Origin: Clostridia bacterium
Lineage (GTDB): Bacteria; Bacillota; Clostridia; TANB77; CAG-508
Reading direction: 5' to 3'
NCBI GenBank assembly: GCA_900759475.1
Contig: CAAEVK010000037.1
Span: forward strand, 30,869 to 94,868
Length of the DNA stretch: 64,000 bases
Position numbers and translations under genes: made by a program
The notes under the pieces: model-generated
What the model saw: the letters and a program-made list of their open reading frames with translations, nothing else
What the model was told of the DNA's origin: nothing
Database searches by the model: none
In this document: one piece after another, positions 9,557 through 19,323 of the stretch
How positions within the stretch are numbered: the stretch's first letter is position 1
Layout: the number at the start of each line of letters is the position of its first letter

Positions 9557-9584
9557 TATACTAGCGAAGGTACAATAATTGTAC
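9557..9584 (+). promoter_or_regulatory. Extended -10 promoter with overlapping palindromic operator candidate
   Basis: TATACT at 9557-9562 preceded by TGC (extended -10). A perfect 15-bp palindrome, GTACAATAATTGTAC, lies at 9570-9584, where transcription of the LCP gene would start. This is the position of a repressor operator. Confidence 0.4.
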
Positions 9585-9625
9585 AAGTAAATATATAGTG
9601 GAGAAGAGAAAGGGATGCCAAGAAA

Positions 9626-10700
9626 ATGGGAAAAAGAGAAATACCAAAAAAAGAAATAAAAGGAAAAAGTAAAAAGAAAAAGTTAAATTGGTTAAGAATA
9701 ATATTAGTTGCTCTATTAATTGCATTAGTAGTTTGGGTAGCTTATTTTATTTATCAAATTAACCAAAATGGAGGAGGAATGCAAGGTATGCTTGCAACTC
9801 TTGTAGGACATAATTCAGAAACATTAAAAGATTTAGAGCCATTATATTGTTTGATGCTCGGAGAAAGTGTTAGTGGAGATTCAAGACTAACAGACACTAT
9901 TATTGTCTGCAAGTATGACCCTAAAACTCAAAAAGCAGCAATGTTATCTATTCCAAGAGATACTTTTATAGGAACAAATCCGGATACAGCAACTCCATAC
10001 TATAAAATTAATAATGCCTATAAAATGGGAGAAGATCCAGAAAATGCAGTAAAAGCAGTAAATGAAATAACGGGATTAGACATAAAATATTATGTTCTTA
10101 TTAATACAAATGTTTTAAAAGATGTAGTGGATGCTATTGGAGGAGTATATTTTGATGTGCCAATCGATATGTATTATACATGGGATACCGAACAAGATTT
10201 ATATATTGACCTAAAAAAAGGATATCAATTATTAGATGGGGACAAAGCAGAACAAGTTGTAAGATTTAGACATAATAATGACCGGTTCATCTTATCCATA
10301 TGAATATGGTGGAGAAAACCATGGTAGAATGAAGACACAAATGGCATTTTTAAAAGCAGTGGCAGAACAAACGCTAAAGCCAGAAAATATATTAAAAATA
10401 GGTGAATTTATAGATATTTTTCATAAAAATGTAAAAACGAACTTATCAATAGAAACAATGAAAGACTATATTCCATATGCAGTAAATTTCAGTACTGAAA
10501 ACTTAAAAACAGAGGAACTACCAGGAAAAGATGATAGAGCAAAACAAACAGGATATTGGTTTTTCTATCCAGATGCAGTAAAAACAAAAGAAATAGTAGA
10601 TGAATTATTTTTAAATGTAGAATCAGAGGAAGCAGAAAATACGATTAGTAATAATACTAACACTGATGCTAATAATACTCTAACTAACACAAACTCATAA
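9626..10700 (+). CDS. LytR-CpsA-Psr family cell-wall polymer ligase, one CGG shift
   Basis: About 357 residues. A Lys-rich N-terminus and one membrane helix (about 22-44) precede the LCP domain: YCLMLGESVSGDSRLTDT, MLSIPRDTFIG, YKINNAYKMG, VDAIGGVYFDVP and the conserved arginine strand VVRFRHNND. The zero frame ends shortly after an in-frame CGG at 10283. Skipping its C gives NNDGSSYPYEYGGENHGRM, exactly the family continuation, and runs to TAA at 10698-10700. LCP enzymes attach teichoic acid or capsule-like polymers to peptidoglycan outside the membrane. The C-terminus is Asn/Thr-rich. It follows cvpA and faces the convergent D-Ala-D-Ala carboxypeptidase. Confidence 0.9.
10283..10285 (+). 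other. CGG +1 shift site, LCP protein
   Basis: Codon 220, GAC-CGG-T. Skipping C10283 gives RHNND-G-SSYPYEYG, the conserved LCP motif. Confidence 0.92.
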
Positions 10701-10711
10701 AAAATAACTTT

Positions 10712-10792
10712 GCTATATGTACGAGTTTGCTCCATAAATGGCATAGTCTAAAGAAATTTATCCTTGTTGCATAGAATAAACTGTTATTCAAT
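10712..10792. repeat. Dispersed palindromic repeat, degenerate copy E
   Basis: Blocks TATATGTACGAGTTTGCT, GGCATAGTCTAAAGAAATTT and CCTTGTTGCATAG match copies at 30.4 and 34.3 kb, but the central palindrome has decayed. Confidence 0.55.
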
Positions 10793-10854
10793 AATTTATC
10801 AATTGCAACAACAAAATAAAAAGTCGAAATTTGACACACAAAAATAATTGAAAA

Positions 10855-10906
10855 ATACCATAAGATGTGATAATGTAAAGTTATTACATCTTATGGTATT
10901 TTTTTA
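10855..10906. terminator. Bidirectional terminator between LCP and dacA genes
   Basis: The 14-bp arm ATACCATAAGATGT (10855-10868) pairs with 10886-10899, followed by a run of seven Ts. It lies between convergent genes. Confidence 0.88.
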
Positions 10907-10922
10907 ATTGTTTATTATATTC

Positions 10923-12158
10923 TTAATCTACTTTTTTTGTTCTAAAGATTAATAGACAAACAAAAAACAATAACAAAACAATAAAAAATATTTTTAGGGA
11001 AATAGGCAAAATATTTTCTTTTTCTACAGCTGTTTCAGCTAACAAATCAGACTGATACACAATATCTTCTACAATATATTGAACATGATCTACTACTTCA
11101 CCTTTTGCAATAGGAGCTGCTAAATTTTCTTTTAATGTTATTTGGGGCAAAATAGGGTTTTCTATATTTTGTTTTGAAATAAAAACAGAAATTTCATCTT
11201 TTACTAATAAATTCAAATTTTTTGTTTCTAAAGTTCCACCTTTTATTTCAATAGTTTTTAAAACCGAATTTGCATTTTGAATTTTTTCAATGTTGTAATT
11301 TTCATAAGCATAATTAAAAAGTTGGATGGTATCAGAATATCTTTGACTAATACTGTTAGCATCTTGTGCACCACCTAATACGGTAACAATAAAATCTAAT
11401 CCGTTATTGGAACTTTGTGCAACTAAACAATTACCAGCAGGTGTTGTAAAGCCAGTTTTAATCCCAATGGCATAGGGATAATAATAGTTATTGATTTCAA
11501 GATTATTATTTGGCTTTAATAAAGCATTTGTTGTTGTAAATACCCTATCGTCTAAACCATACTGTTTAGTAGCAGGTAAAGAACAAGAAGTTTTACATAC
11601 AATGCTTCTAAAAATATTATTTTTCATAGCATATTGTCCAATTAAAGCTAAATCGTAGGCAGTAGAATAATGGTCATTACTATGAATACCACTTGGATTA
11701 ACAAAATGCGTATTTTTACAACCAATTTCAACAGCTTTTTGGTTCATCATATTTGCAAATTCAGCAATGGATCCAGCAATATGTTCTGCTAAAACATTGG
11801 CAGCATCATTAGCAGAAGGAATTAAAAGAACATGTAGCAATTGATCAATAGTAAATTGTTCTCCAACTTGCAAATTAGCACGAGAATAACCAGCTGGAAC
11901 TGACTTAACAGCATTAGAGCTAACAGTTGCTATATCAGTTAGTTGTGCATTTTCTAAAACTAAAATTGCAGTCATAATTTTAGTAGTACTAGCAGGATAC
12001 ATTGTTTTATTAGATTCTTTTTCGTATAGAATCTTTCCAGTATCAGCATGTATTAAAACAGCACTAGGACATTGCACATCAGGAACTTCTGCAAAACAAT
12101 AACTAGAAAAACAAAAAATTATTACAAAAATTAAAAAAAATATTTTTTTACAATTCAT
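10923..12158 (-). CDS. dacA: D-alanyl-D-alanine carboxypeptidase (penicillin-binding protein 5/6 type)
   Basis: A 411-residue serine peptidase S11. A signal peptide (about 1-23, ending SSYCFAE) is followed by the active-site motif STTKIMTA, SAND at the second triad position, and KTGFT. After the catalytic domain a beta-rich domain leads to a C-terminal membrane helix (about 385-405, IFFIVLLLFFVCLLIF). It removes the terminal D-Ala from peptidoglycan stem peptides outside the membrane, trimming crosslinks. It converges on the LCP gene with a shared terminator, and diverges from comEA. Two CGG trinucleotides straddling codons are read normally. Confidence 0.95.
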   Translation of the reverse strand: MNCKKIFFLIFVIIFCFSSYCFAEVPDVQCPSAVLIHADTGKILYEKESNKTMYPASTTKIMTAILVLENAQLTDIATVSSNAVKSVPAGYSRANLQVGEQFTIDQLLHVLLIPSANDAANVLAEHIAGSIAEFANMMNQKAVEIGCKNTHFVNPSGIHSNDHYSTAYDLALIGQYAMKNNIFRSIVCKTSCSLPATKQYGLDDRVFTTTNALLKPNNNLEINNYYYPYAIGIKTGFTTPAGNCLVAQSSNNGLDFIVTVLGGAQDANSISQRYSDTIQLFNYAYENYNIEKIQNANSVLKTIEIKGGTLETKNLNLLVKDEISVFISKQNIENPILPQITLKENLAAPIAKGEVVDHVQYIVEDIVYQSDLLAETAVEKENILPISLKIFFIVLLLFFVCLLIFRTKKVD

Positions 12159-12271
12159 TTTTTAACTCCATTTTTTACTTAATAAATAATATATATGAAA
12201 AAACCTTAAAATTCAAGAAAAATATAAAATATAATGATAAAGTTATAAAATAAAAATAAAAGGAGAAAAAC

Positions 12272-12860
12272 ATGGAAAATTTAACACTTAAGCAGAAAAT
12301 AGTATTTATGTCTGTAATGATTATTATGATTGTTACTATAGGATATTACTTTATTCAAGATAAAAATGATGAAGAATTTGACATATACTCTGCCGTAGAA
12401 AATATGGAGGAAAACGACATAGAGGAAAAAGAGACAAAAATTATTATTCATATTGTAGGTTGTGTGGAAAATGAAGGAATTGTAGAACTAAAACAAGGAG
12501 CAAGAATAGCAGATGCTATAGAGGCAGCAGGAGGGTTAACATCAGATGCAAACCTTACAAATGTTAATCTAGCAGTTTTATTACAAGACGGGCAAAAAAT
12601 AAAAATACCAAGTAATATAGAAGACACAACATCAGAAGAAGATTTATTGTGGACAGAACCAGAAAAAGATAAAGTAAATATTAATACAGCAACACAAACG
12701 GAATTAGAAACTTTAACACGGTATAGGACCATCTACAGCATTAAAGATTATTGAATATAGAAATAAAAATGGAAAATTTAAAACAATAGAGGAATTAAAA
12801 AATGTATCTGGAATAGGGGAAACAAAATATGCAGAAATAGAAGAAAAAATTTGTATATAA
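12272..12860 (+). CDS. comEA: ComEA-like DNA-binding protein, one CGG shift
   Basis: About 195 residues: a membrane helix (about 10-28), a SLBB-type domain (IIHIVGCVENEGIVELKQGARIADAIEAAGG) and a C-terminal helix-hairpin-helix pair. The hairpin region starts VNINTATQTELETL, the canonical ComEA sequence. An in-frame CGG at 12719 would end the protein after TRYRTIYSIKDY. Skipping its C gives ETLTGIGPSTALKIIEYR and NVSGIGETKYAEIEEKIC, the normal tandem GIG hairpins, ending at TAA 12858-12860. ComEA binds incoming double-stranded DNA at the surface during natural transformation; comM and dprA also occur in this window. Confidence 0.93.
12719..12721 (+). other. CGG +1 shift site, comEA
   Basis: Codon 150, ACA-CGG-T. 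Skipping C12719 restores the hairpin GIGPS of the first HhH motif. Confidence 0.92.
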
Positions 12861-13027
12861 GATATTTTATTGAAGAATATAATCCTTCATGATATATATT
12901 AAATTACAATAAAAAAGGTATTTAGTTAAATAAGTCTTAAGTAATCAGAGCAAAATATATGTTATTCGTTCCACTTAGACAAATTTAGGAAACCTAACCT
13001 GATTGCACAAGAAATGGAGGATAAAAA

Positions 13028-14782
13028 ATGAAATATTTAAAAAGTTTTGAAGAATGTTGTTTAGAAGAAAAAGCATATCAGTTGTTAAAACAATATCAAT
13101 TGGGAAAAAATGAGGTTCCTGCTAATAAAATAGGTAGGTCTGCTAATAAGGAGGTCAAATTTTATTGTGAAATATGTAAAAAAACTTGGCATAAGAATTT
13201 AAACAAAATCAAAGATTTAAAAAAAACAAAATGCCCATACTGTGCTCACACAAAAGTAAGTAACTCTTATAACTTGGCAGTAATTTATCCAGATACTATA
13301 AACTATTGGGATTATGAAAAAAATGAAAAGGAACCAAACCAATATATGCCTAAAAGTCAAAAAGAAGTTTTTTGGAAGTGTAATATATGTGGAAACCAAT
13401 GGAAAGAAAAAATTAAAGATAGAGTAAGTTCTTATAAAGGAAAAACAAAAAGGAATACATACTGTCCATTTTGTGCTCATGAAAGAGTATGGTCACAATA
13501 CAATTTGTTAACAGAATATCCAGAAATTGCTCGTCAATGGAATTATGAAAAAAATGGGTTATTAACACCAATGGACGTATTTCCAAAAAGTCAGCAGGAA
13601 GTTTATTGGAAATGCGATTTTAATCCCAACCATGTGTGGAAGGACAGAATTTGCAATCGTACGGTATTGCATAGAACTTGCCAAAAATGCGCTAAAGAAT
13701 TTAAAATTGGTTATCCAGCAAAAGTAATTTATTATTATCTTAAACAAAAATTTCCAGATTGTTTATGTGAAATGAAAATGGGGAGATTTTTTATAGATTT
13801 AGTTATTCCTAGTTATAAAATTGCAATTGAACATGATGGACATTATATTCATAAAAGTCAGGAGGCTAAAAATAGAGACAACAGAAAAGACGAAAAATTA
13901 CAAGAAGAAGGATATCATGTCATTCGACTAAAAGAAGTAATGCAAAAAAATGCAAGAATAATAAGAAAGAAAAACATTATTTATTACCCATATACCTATC
14001 AATACGAGTATTTAGATGGACTTACAGAGTACTTATTTCAATATTTAAATGAATTACTACATATTAATTATACAATAAAACCTAATCATGAACAAGATAA
14101 TACTAAAATAGAACAACTATATTTTCACGAAAAAAAGAAGAGAACTCTTGCCGTACAAAGACCAGATATTGCCAAAGAATGGAGTCCGCAGAACAAACAA
14201 AAACCAGATATGATATCTTGTTACAATTCTTCAAAAGTATTATGGTTTTGTAGCCAATGTAACAAAACGTATTCTGCTAGTATTTCTAATAGAACACAAC
14301 ATGGCTCAGGCTGTACAAAATGTTCTATGCATAAAGCAAATGAAGGAAATTGTTTAGAAGTAACTTATCCAGAAATTGCAAAACAATGGGATTACGAAAA
14401 AAATGGAAAATTTACCCCTAAAAATGTTCTGCCCAAAAGTGAAAAAGAAGTTTACTGGAAATGTGAAAAAGGTCATTGTTGGAAAAAGGCAATTTTCTTA
14501 AGAACAGAAGCCAAAGATAAGTCTTGTCCTATTTGCAAAATGGAAAAAAATTGTTTAAAGACGAAATATCCTCAATTAGAACAATGGTGGGACTATGAAA
14601 AAAATGGTTTCTTACGACCAGAAAATGTATCTTTTGCATCAAATAAGAAGGTGTGGTGGAAATGTCCAAATCAACATAGTTTTCTATATGCAATTAATAA
14701 AATGATAAGAAAAAAAGAAGAAAATTGGTGTAAAGAATGTAAAACTAAAATTGAACTGACCCACCAGTATAAAGAAAATTAA
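13028..14782 (+). CDS. Zinc-ribbon repeat protein with central Vsr-like nuclease domain
   Basis: A 584-residue protein built from about six repeats of a small zinc ribbon. Each has a CxxC knuckle, a phrase close to WDYEKNG...P..v.PkS..evYWKC, a W, and a second CP(F/I)C knuckle, as in the DUF4379 probable zinc-ribbon family. Between repeats three and four (about residues 235-330) lies a PD-(D/E)XK/Vsr-like segment: MGRFFIDLVIPSYKIAIEHDGHYIH, then NRDNRKDEKLQEEGYHVIRLKE. The IDLVI Asp, the IEHDG acidic residues and the downstream RxDxxKxxxLxxxGYxVIR match the Vsr/very-short-patch-like endonuclease pattern. It may be a DNA-binding nuclease of phage, mobile or defence origin. It stands alone; the target is unknown. 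Confidence 0.75.
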   Translation: MKYLKSFEECCLEEKAYQLLKQYQLGKNEVPANKIGRSANKEVKFYCEICKKTWHKNLNKIKDLKKTKCPYCAHTKVSNSYNLAVIYPDTINYWDYEKNEKEPNQYMPKSQKEVFWKCNICGNQWKEKIKDRVSSYKGKTKRNTYCPFCAHERVWSQYNLLTEYPEIARQWNYEKNGLLTPMDVFPKSQQEVYWKCDFNPNHVWKDRICNRTVLHRTCQKCAKEFKIGYPAKVIYYYLKQKFPDCLCEMKMGRFFIDLVIPSYKIAIEHDGHYIHKSQEAKNRDNRKDEKLQEEGYHVIRLKEVMQKNARIIRKKNIIYYPYTYQYEYLDGLTEYLFQYLNELLHINYTIKPNHEQDNTKIEQLYFHEKKKRTLAVQRPDIAKEWSPQNKQKPDMISCYNSSKVLWFCSQCNKTYSASISNRTQHGSGCTKCSMHKANEGNCLEVTYPEIAKQWDYEKNGKFTPKNVLPKSEKEVYWKCEKGHCWKKAIFLRTEAKDKSCPICKMEKNCLKTKYPQLEQWWDYEKNGFLRPENVSFASNKKVWWKCPNQHSFLYAINKMIRKKEENWCKECKTKIELTHQYKEN

Positions 14783-14870
14783 TAAAATATATGATATAAA
14801 TGATAATATCCAATAAATTAATGGAAAAATTCTAATCGAATATGTGCTTTGGAAAGGAATGATAGTAAGT

Positions 14871-16592
14871 ATGGAAAAAAATAATTTATATCCTGCTAAA
14901 GAATTTCAAAACATTAAAGAACTATTGTATAACTCTGTAGAACAATATGGAAATAAGATAGCATTTGTTACAAAATACAAAAAAAATAATCAAATAGACT
15001 ATGAAAACAAAACGTATCAAGAACTATTAGAAGACATAAATGCTTTAGGGACAAAACTATTTGCCATGGGATTAAATAATAAAAGGTTTGCAATTGTTGG
15101 AAGAAATAGCTACAAATGGGCATTAGCACATTTAACAAATTTATTAGGAGGAAATATTTCTGTTCCTTTAGACAAAGACTTGCAATATGATGAACTAGAA
15201 TCTTCTCTTATAAGAAGCAAAGCAGATGTAATATTCTTTGACGAAAAATATGAAGATAAAATATTACAAATAAAGAAAAATGGGAAAACAAATCTATCTC
15301 AATATATATGCTTTAACTCATTAAAAGGATTTTCTTCTATAGATGAATTAATAAAAGAAGGAAAAGCATTATTAAAAGAAGGTATAACAAACTTTACAAA
15401 TGTTACAATTCAAGATAATGCATTAAGTATTTTACTGTTTACTTCAGGAACTACATCAAAATCAAAAGCAGTAATGTTGTCTCAAAAAAATATAGCATCA
15501 AATATATATGCTATGCAATGTGTAGAAAAATTTTATGATAATGACGTTAATATTGCTTTTTTACCATTTCATCATATTTTTGGTTCTACTTGTTTAGTTG
15601 TAATGCTAGCATGTGGAGTAAAAACAGTTTTTCCAGATGGACTAAAATACATTAAACAAAATTTAAAAGAATACAAAGTTTCTGTATTTGTTGGTGTTCC
15701 ACTATTGATAGAAGCAATGTATAAAAATATTACAAAAGAAATAGAAAAACAAGGAAAACAAAATTTAATAAATATAGCAATAAAAGTAAGTAATTTTTTA
15801 TTAAAAATGCATATTGATATAAGAAGAAAAATATTTAAACAAATTATAGATGGACTAGGAGGGTATTTAAGATTTGTTATATCGGGAGGAGCACCAGCAG
15901 ATAGCAAAATTGCCCAAAATTTTATTAGTTTTGGAATAGAAACAGTACAAGGTTATGGACTAACAGAAACATCTCCTGTAATTTCAGCCGAAAATCCACA
16001 ATATAAAAAACAAGGTTCTGTAGGAATTCCAATGAAAAATGTTCAAGTAGAAATTGTGGAAAAAGACAAAGATGGAATTGGTGAAATAAGAGTCAAAGGT
16101 CCTAATGTAATGCTAGGATACTATGAAAATGAAGAGGCGACAAAAGAAGTGCTAAAAAATGATTGGTTTTATACAGGAGATTTAGGATATCTAGACAAAG
16201 ACGGTTTTTTATTTATTACTGGTAGAAGAAAGAATATGATTGTATTAAAAAATGGAAAAAAAATATTTCCAGAAGAAGTTGAAACTTTAGTAAACCGTAT
16301 AGATTTAGTAGAAGAAGCCATGGCATATGGTTTACCAGAAGAACAAGATAAAAATGATGTTAAGCTAGCGGTAAAAGTAGTTTATAATAAAGAACTAGTA
16401 AAAGAAAAATATGGAGATATTTCTTTAGAAGAACTATACAAAATAATATGGGAGAAAATAAAAGAAATTAATAAAACATTTCCAAAATATAAATATATAA
16501 AAAATATGATTTTAACAGATGAAGAATTAATTAAAACAACAACCAAGAAAATAAAAAGACAAGAAGAAATGAAAAAAATAATGAATTTATAA
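14871..16592 (+). CDS. AMP-forming long-chain acyl-CoA synthetase
   Basis: A 573-residue ANL-superfamily ligase. The ATP-binding loop is LFTSGTTSKSKAVMLS; the aryl/acyl signature is GYGLTETSP; the adenylate-binding YTGDLGYLDKDG and hinge ITGRRKNMIVLKNGKK follow, then a C-terminal Lys in TTKKIKRQE. It activates a carboxylic acid, probably a fatty acid, with ATP and coenzyme A in the cytoplasm. I use ATG at 14871, with AAAGGA 12 bases upstream; a GTG at 14844 and ATG at 14859 are alternative starts. Three CGG trinucleotides straddle codons without effect. The gene stands alone, ending at a terminator. Confidence 0.9.
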   Translation: MEKNNLYPAKEFQNIKELLYNSVEQYGNKIAFVTKYKKNNQIDYENKTYQELLEDINALGTKLFAMGLNNKRFAIVGRNSYKWALAHLTNLLGGNISVPLDKDLQYDELESSLIRSKADVIFFDEKYEDKILQIKKNGKTNLSQYICFNSLKGFSSIDELIKEGKALLKEGITNFTNVTIQDNALSILLFTSGTTSKSKAVMLSQKNIASNIYAMQCVEKFYDNDVNIAFLPFHHIFGSTCLVVMLACGVKTVFPDGLKYIKQNLKEYKVSVFVGVPLLIEAMYKNITKEIEKQGKQNLINIAIKVSNFLLKMHIDIRRKIFKQIIDGLGGYLRFVISGGAPADSKIAQNFISFGIETVQGYGLTETSPVISAENPQYKKQGSVGIPMKNVQVEIVEKDKDGIGEIRVKGPNVMLGYYENEEATKEVLKNDWFYTGDLGYLDKDGFLFITGRRKNMIVLKNGKKIFPEEVETLVNRIDLVEEAMAYGLPEEQDKNDVKLAVKVVYNKELVKEKYGDISLEELYKIIWEKIKEINKTFPKYKYIKNMILTDEELIKTTTKKIKRQEEMKKIMNL

Positions 16593-16640
16593 CTTTAGAG
16601 TAAAAGGATGTCATAAAATAGAAATTCAAAAAAAACAGAA

Positions 16641-16671
16641 AATCCAGTTCGATAAGAACTGGATTTTTTAG
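16641..16671 (+). terminator. Terminator after acyl-CoA synthetase
   Basis: The stem AATCCAGTTC (16641-16650) pairs perfectly with 16656-16665, then a T run. Confidence 0.88.
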
Positions 16672-16701
16672 GGATATCCCTTTAAACAAAAATTTCAAAA
16701 T

Positions 16702-16777
16702 TGGTTGCGGGGGGTAGACTCGAACTACCGACCTTTGGGTTATGAGCCCAACGAGCTGCCAACTGCTCCACCCCGCG
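16702..16777 (-). tRNA. Initiator tRNA-fMet (anticodon CAU)
   Basis: A 76-nt cloverleaf with anticodon loop CTCATAA. Initiator hallmarks are the three G:C pairs GGG/CCC in the anticodon stem and a C1:A72 mismatch (CGCGGGG against CCCCGCA). CCA is encoded. T-arm GTTCGAGTC. Confidence 0.94.
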
Positions 16778-17025
16778 ATATAATATTTTTAAATACTTAT
16801 ATAGTATACTCGCAAAAAATTGATTTGTCAACATTTTATGAAAAAAATGTGAATTTCTTGATAACTTTACTATCCTTTATATAAAAGTTGACTAAATAAT
16901 ATGAAATGCATTCTTATATAGTATATGCTATGATATAAAAAATATAACCATAAAAAGGAAAATAGTATTGAAAAAGTAAAACGTGTAAAATATAATATAC
17001 TTACAAAAATAGAGGAGGAAAAAGA

Positions 17026-18231
17026 ATGGAAAAGAAATTTGTTCATTATGCAGCAAATGAAGATAATCCTAAATGGGAAAGAATGACAATAAGAGAGGAA
17101 GAATTATATCAAAAACCAAATGAATCAAGAACAGAATTTGGGAGAGACCATAGTAGAATTTTATTTAGTAATTCTTATCGAAGATTAAAAAATAAAACAC
17201 AAGTATTTTTTTCTCCAAAAGATGATCATATATGTACAAGGATAGAACATGTTAATAATGTAGAATGTGTAAGCTATAATATTGCCAATTGCTTAGGACT
17301 AAATACAGAATTAACAAGAGCTATTGCAATAGCACATGATTTAGGACATGCTCCTTTTGGGCATAAAGGAGAAAAAGTATTGTCTAATATATCCCAAGAA
17401 GAGTTAGGAGAAAAATTTTGGCATGAAAAAAATGGATTATATTTAGTAGATAATATTGAATTATTAGAAAACACAAAAGGAAAAAAGAAAAATTTAAACT
17501 TAACTTATGCTGTAAGGGATGGAATTATTTCTCACTGTGGAGAAATTGACGAAAATGCACTAAAACCAAGGGAAGAGTTTATTGATTTAGCAAATTATAC
17601 AAAACCAAACGAATATGCACCATTTACTTGGGAAGCATGTGTTGTAAAAATTGCAGACAAGATATCTTATTTGGGTAGGGATATAGAGGATGCTATTTCA
17701 CTAGGAATTTTGGAAGAACAAGAATTAGACGAATTAAGACCATTATTTAATTATGTAAGAGATAAAATTAATAATACAGTTATTATTAGCACTTTAATTG
17801 GAGATTTAATAAATAATAGTAGTGTGGAAAAAGGTTTAGTTTTTTCTGAAAACTGTTTTAATATGATTAGTACAGTTAAAAAGTTTAATTATTTTCACAT
17901 TTATCAAAATAAAAGATTAGCACCATCTGATAGATATTTTAATTATGTCATTAGAGAAATATATCAATTTTTTGTAGAATTATTTGATGGAGAGAATACT
18001 TGGGATTATATACAAAAATACAAAAAGTATTATCCTAAAATGGTAGAAAAGTTTATAGAATGGTTAGAAAAATATATAGATTTGCCAAATAGAAAAGAGC
18101 TAGAACTAGATAATAAAATTGTGTACAATATTTGCGATAAAAAGGATTACATACGAGCTGTTATTACTTATATATCAGGCATGACAGATAATTATGCAAT
18201 CGAAACTTATTATAATATTGTTAGTTTTTAA
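17026..18231 (+). CDS. dgt: dGTP triphosphohydrolase-like HD protein
   Basis: A 401-residue HD-domain phosphohydrolase. Metal ligands are visible as RIEHVNNVE, IAHDLGHAPFGHKGE (the HD pair) and KIADKISYLGRDIEDA (the distal Asp). The N-terminal RTEFGRDHSRILFSNSYRRLKNKTQVF is the family dNTPase hallmark. Enzymes of this type split dGTP or other dNTPs into nucleoside and triphosphate in the cytoplasm, lowering dNTP pools. Start ATG follows GAGGAGG. It has no same-strand neighbour within 300 bp downstream and is probably monocistronic. No in-frame CGG. Confidence 0.92.
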   Translation: MEKKFVHYAANEDNPKWERMTIREEELYQKPNESRTEFGRDHSRILFSNSYRRLKNKTQVFFSPKDDHICTRIEHVNNVECVSYNIANCLGLNTELTRAIAIAHDLGHAPFGHKGEKVLSNISQEELGEKFWHEKNGLYLVDNIELLENTKGKKKNLNLTYAVRDGIISHCGEIDENALKPREEFIDLANYTKPNEYAPFTWEACVVKIADKISYLGRDIEDAISLGILEEQELDELRPLFNYVRDKINNTVIISTLIGDLINNSSVEKGLVFSENCFNMISTVKKFNYFHIYQNKRLAPSDRYFNYVIREIYQFFVELFDGENTWDYIQKYKKYYPKMVEKFIEWLEKYIDLPNRKELELDNKIVYNICDKKDYIRAVITYISGMTDNYAIETYYNIVSF

Positions 18232-18552
18232 TAATTAAAAAGCAGGAGTTAAAAGTAGACTTCTGCTTTTTGTTGTATAGGAAAATCGCAGATTTTTCCT
18301 ATACAACAAAAATACATTTCACAGAAAATTGCTATGCAATTTTCGCGAACGAACAAAGACGGAGCATATAAATGCACTAAAATGATAAGGTATTTCAATC
18401 ATGCTCCTTTTGTTCTTTGCCTTATCAATTAAAAAACTCAATTTAATTAGAATTTTTAATTTAGTTTTAAAGCTTTTTGCGAAGCTGTTAACATTTTGCG
18501 TAAACAAAGAATATATTATACTATGATAAATTCAAAAAAATAGGAGGACATT
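18232..18552. other. Intergenic region with several hairpins
   Basis: Besides the dgt terminator this 321-bp gap holds a 40-bp hairpin TTGTTGTATAGG.../...CCTATACAACAA (about 18272-18310), the flank module of the dispersed repeat family. It also holds a second imperfect inverted repeat (GAACAAAGACGGAGCAT at about 18350, ATGCTCCTTTTGTTC at about 18402). AGGAGG for the next gene is at the right end. No gene is seen. Confidence 0.6.
18236..18268 (+). terminator. Terminator after dgt
   Basis: Arm AAAAAGCAGGAGT pairs with ACTTCTGCTTTTT around a short loop, with one G:T pair. Confidence 0.75.
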
Positions 18553-19323
18553 ATGAAAGAGGTTTTAAAAGTAGAAAAAATAGCAAAGAAATACCAAGCA
18601 AAAAATGGTGAGATAGAAGCATTAAAGAATATTAGTTTTTCCATACAAGAAGGAGAATTTGTAAGTATTATTGGGCCAAGTGGTTGTGGAAAATCGACAC
18701 TTCTTTCTATTATTGCAGGACTAGAAACAAAAACATCAGGCAAGCTCTACATAAATGGAGAAGAAATTAGTGGTATATCTCCTAAAATAGGGTATATGTT
18801 ACAAAAAGATAGCCTGTTAGAATGGAGAACTATTTTCAATAATGTAATGATAGGGCTGGAGATAAGGCATATTCGAACAAAGGAAAATGAAGCTTATGCA
18901 ATAGAATTATTAAAAAAATATGGATTATATGAATTTAAAGACAAGTATCCAATACAATTATCTGGTGGAATGCGCCAAAGGGTAGCATTAATTAGAACAT
19001 TAGCAATTAGACCAGAAATTTTATTGCTGGATGAAGCTTTTTCTGCATTAGATTATCAAACAAGAATTATGGTAACAAAGGATATTTATGAAATATTAAA
19101 AAATGAAAATATTACAGCACTGATAGTTACACATGATATATCAGAGAGTATTAGTATGTCAGATAGAATTATTGTTTTATCTGCAAGACCAGCTACCATA
19201 AAAAAAATATACCATATTGATTTTGAAATAGCTAATAGAAATCCATTAAATTGCCGTGAAAGCCCTAAATTTAGTAAATATTTTGATAGCATATGGAAGG
19301 AGCTGCAAGTGTATGCAAAATAA
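18553..19323 (+). CDS. ABC transporter ATPase, nitrate/sulfonate/taurine type
   Basis: A 256-residue ATPase. Walker A is GPSGCGKST, the Q-loop region MLQKDSLLEW, signature LSGGMRQRVALIR, Walker B ILLLDEAFSALD and switch His in VTHDISES. MLQKDSLLEWRTIFNNV is typical of the SsuB/TauB/NrtD group. It energises the permease encoded next, whose start overlaps this gene by 11 bp, with the substrate-binding protein following. The substrate cannot be fixed from sequence: sulfonate, taurine, nitrate or a pyrimidine thiamine precursor are all possible. ATG follows TAGGAGG. Confidence 0.92.
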   Translation: MKEVLKVEKIAKKYQAKNGEIEALKNISFSIQEGEFVSIIGPSGCGKSTLLSIIAGLETKTSGKLYINGEEISGISPKIGYMLQKDSLLEWRTIFNNVMIGLEIRHIRTKENEAYAIELLKKYGLYEFKDKYPIQLSGGMRQRVALIRTLAIRPEILLLDEAFSALDYQTRIMVTKDIYEILKNENITALIVTHDISESISMSDRIIVLSARPATIKKIYHIDFEIANRNPLNCRESPKFSKYFDSIWKELQVYAK

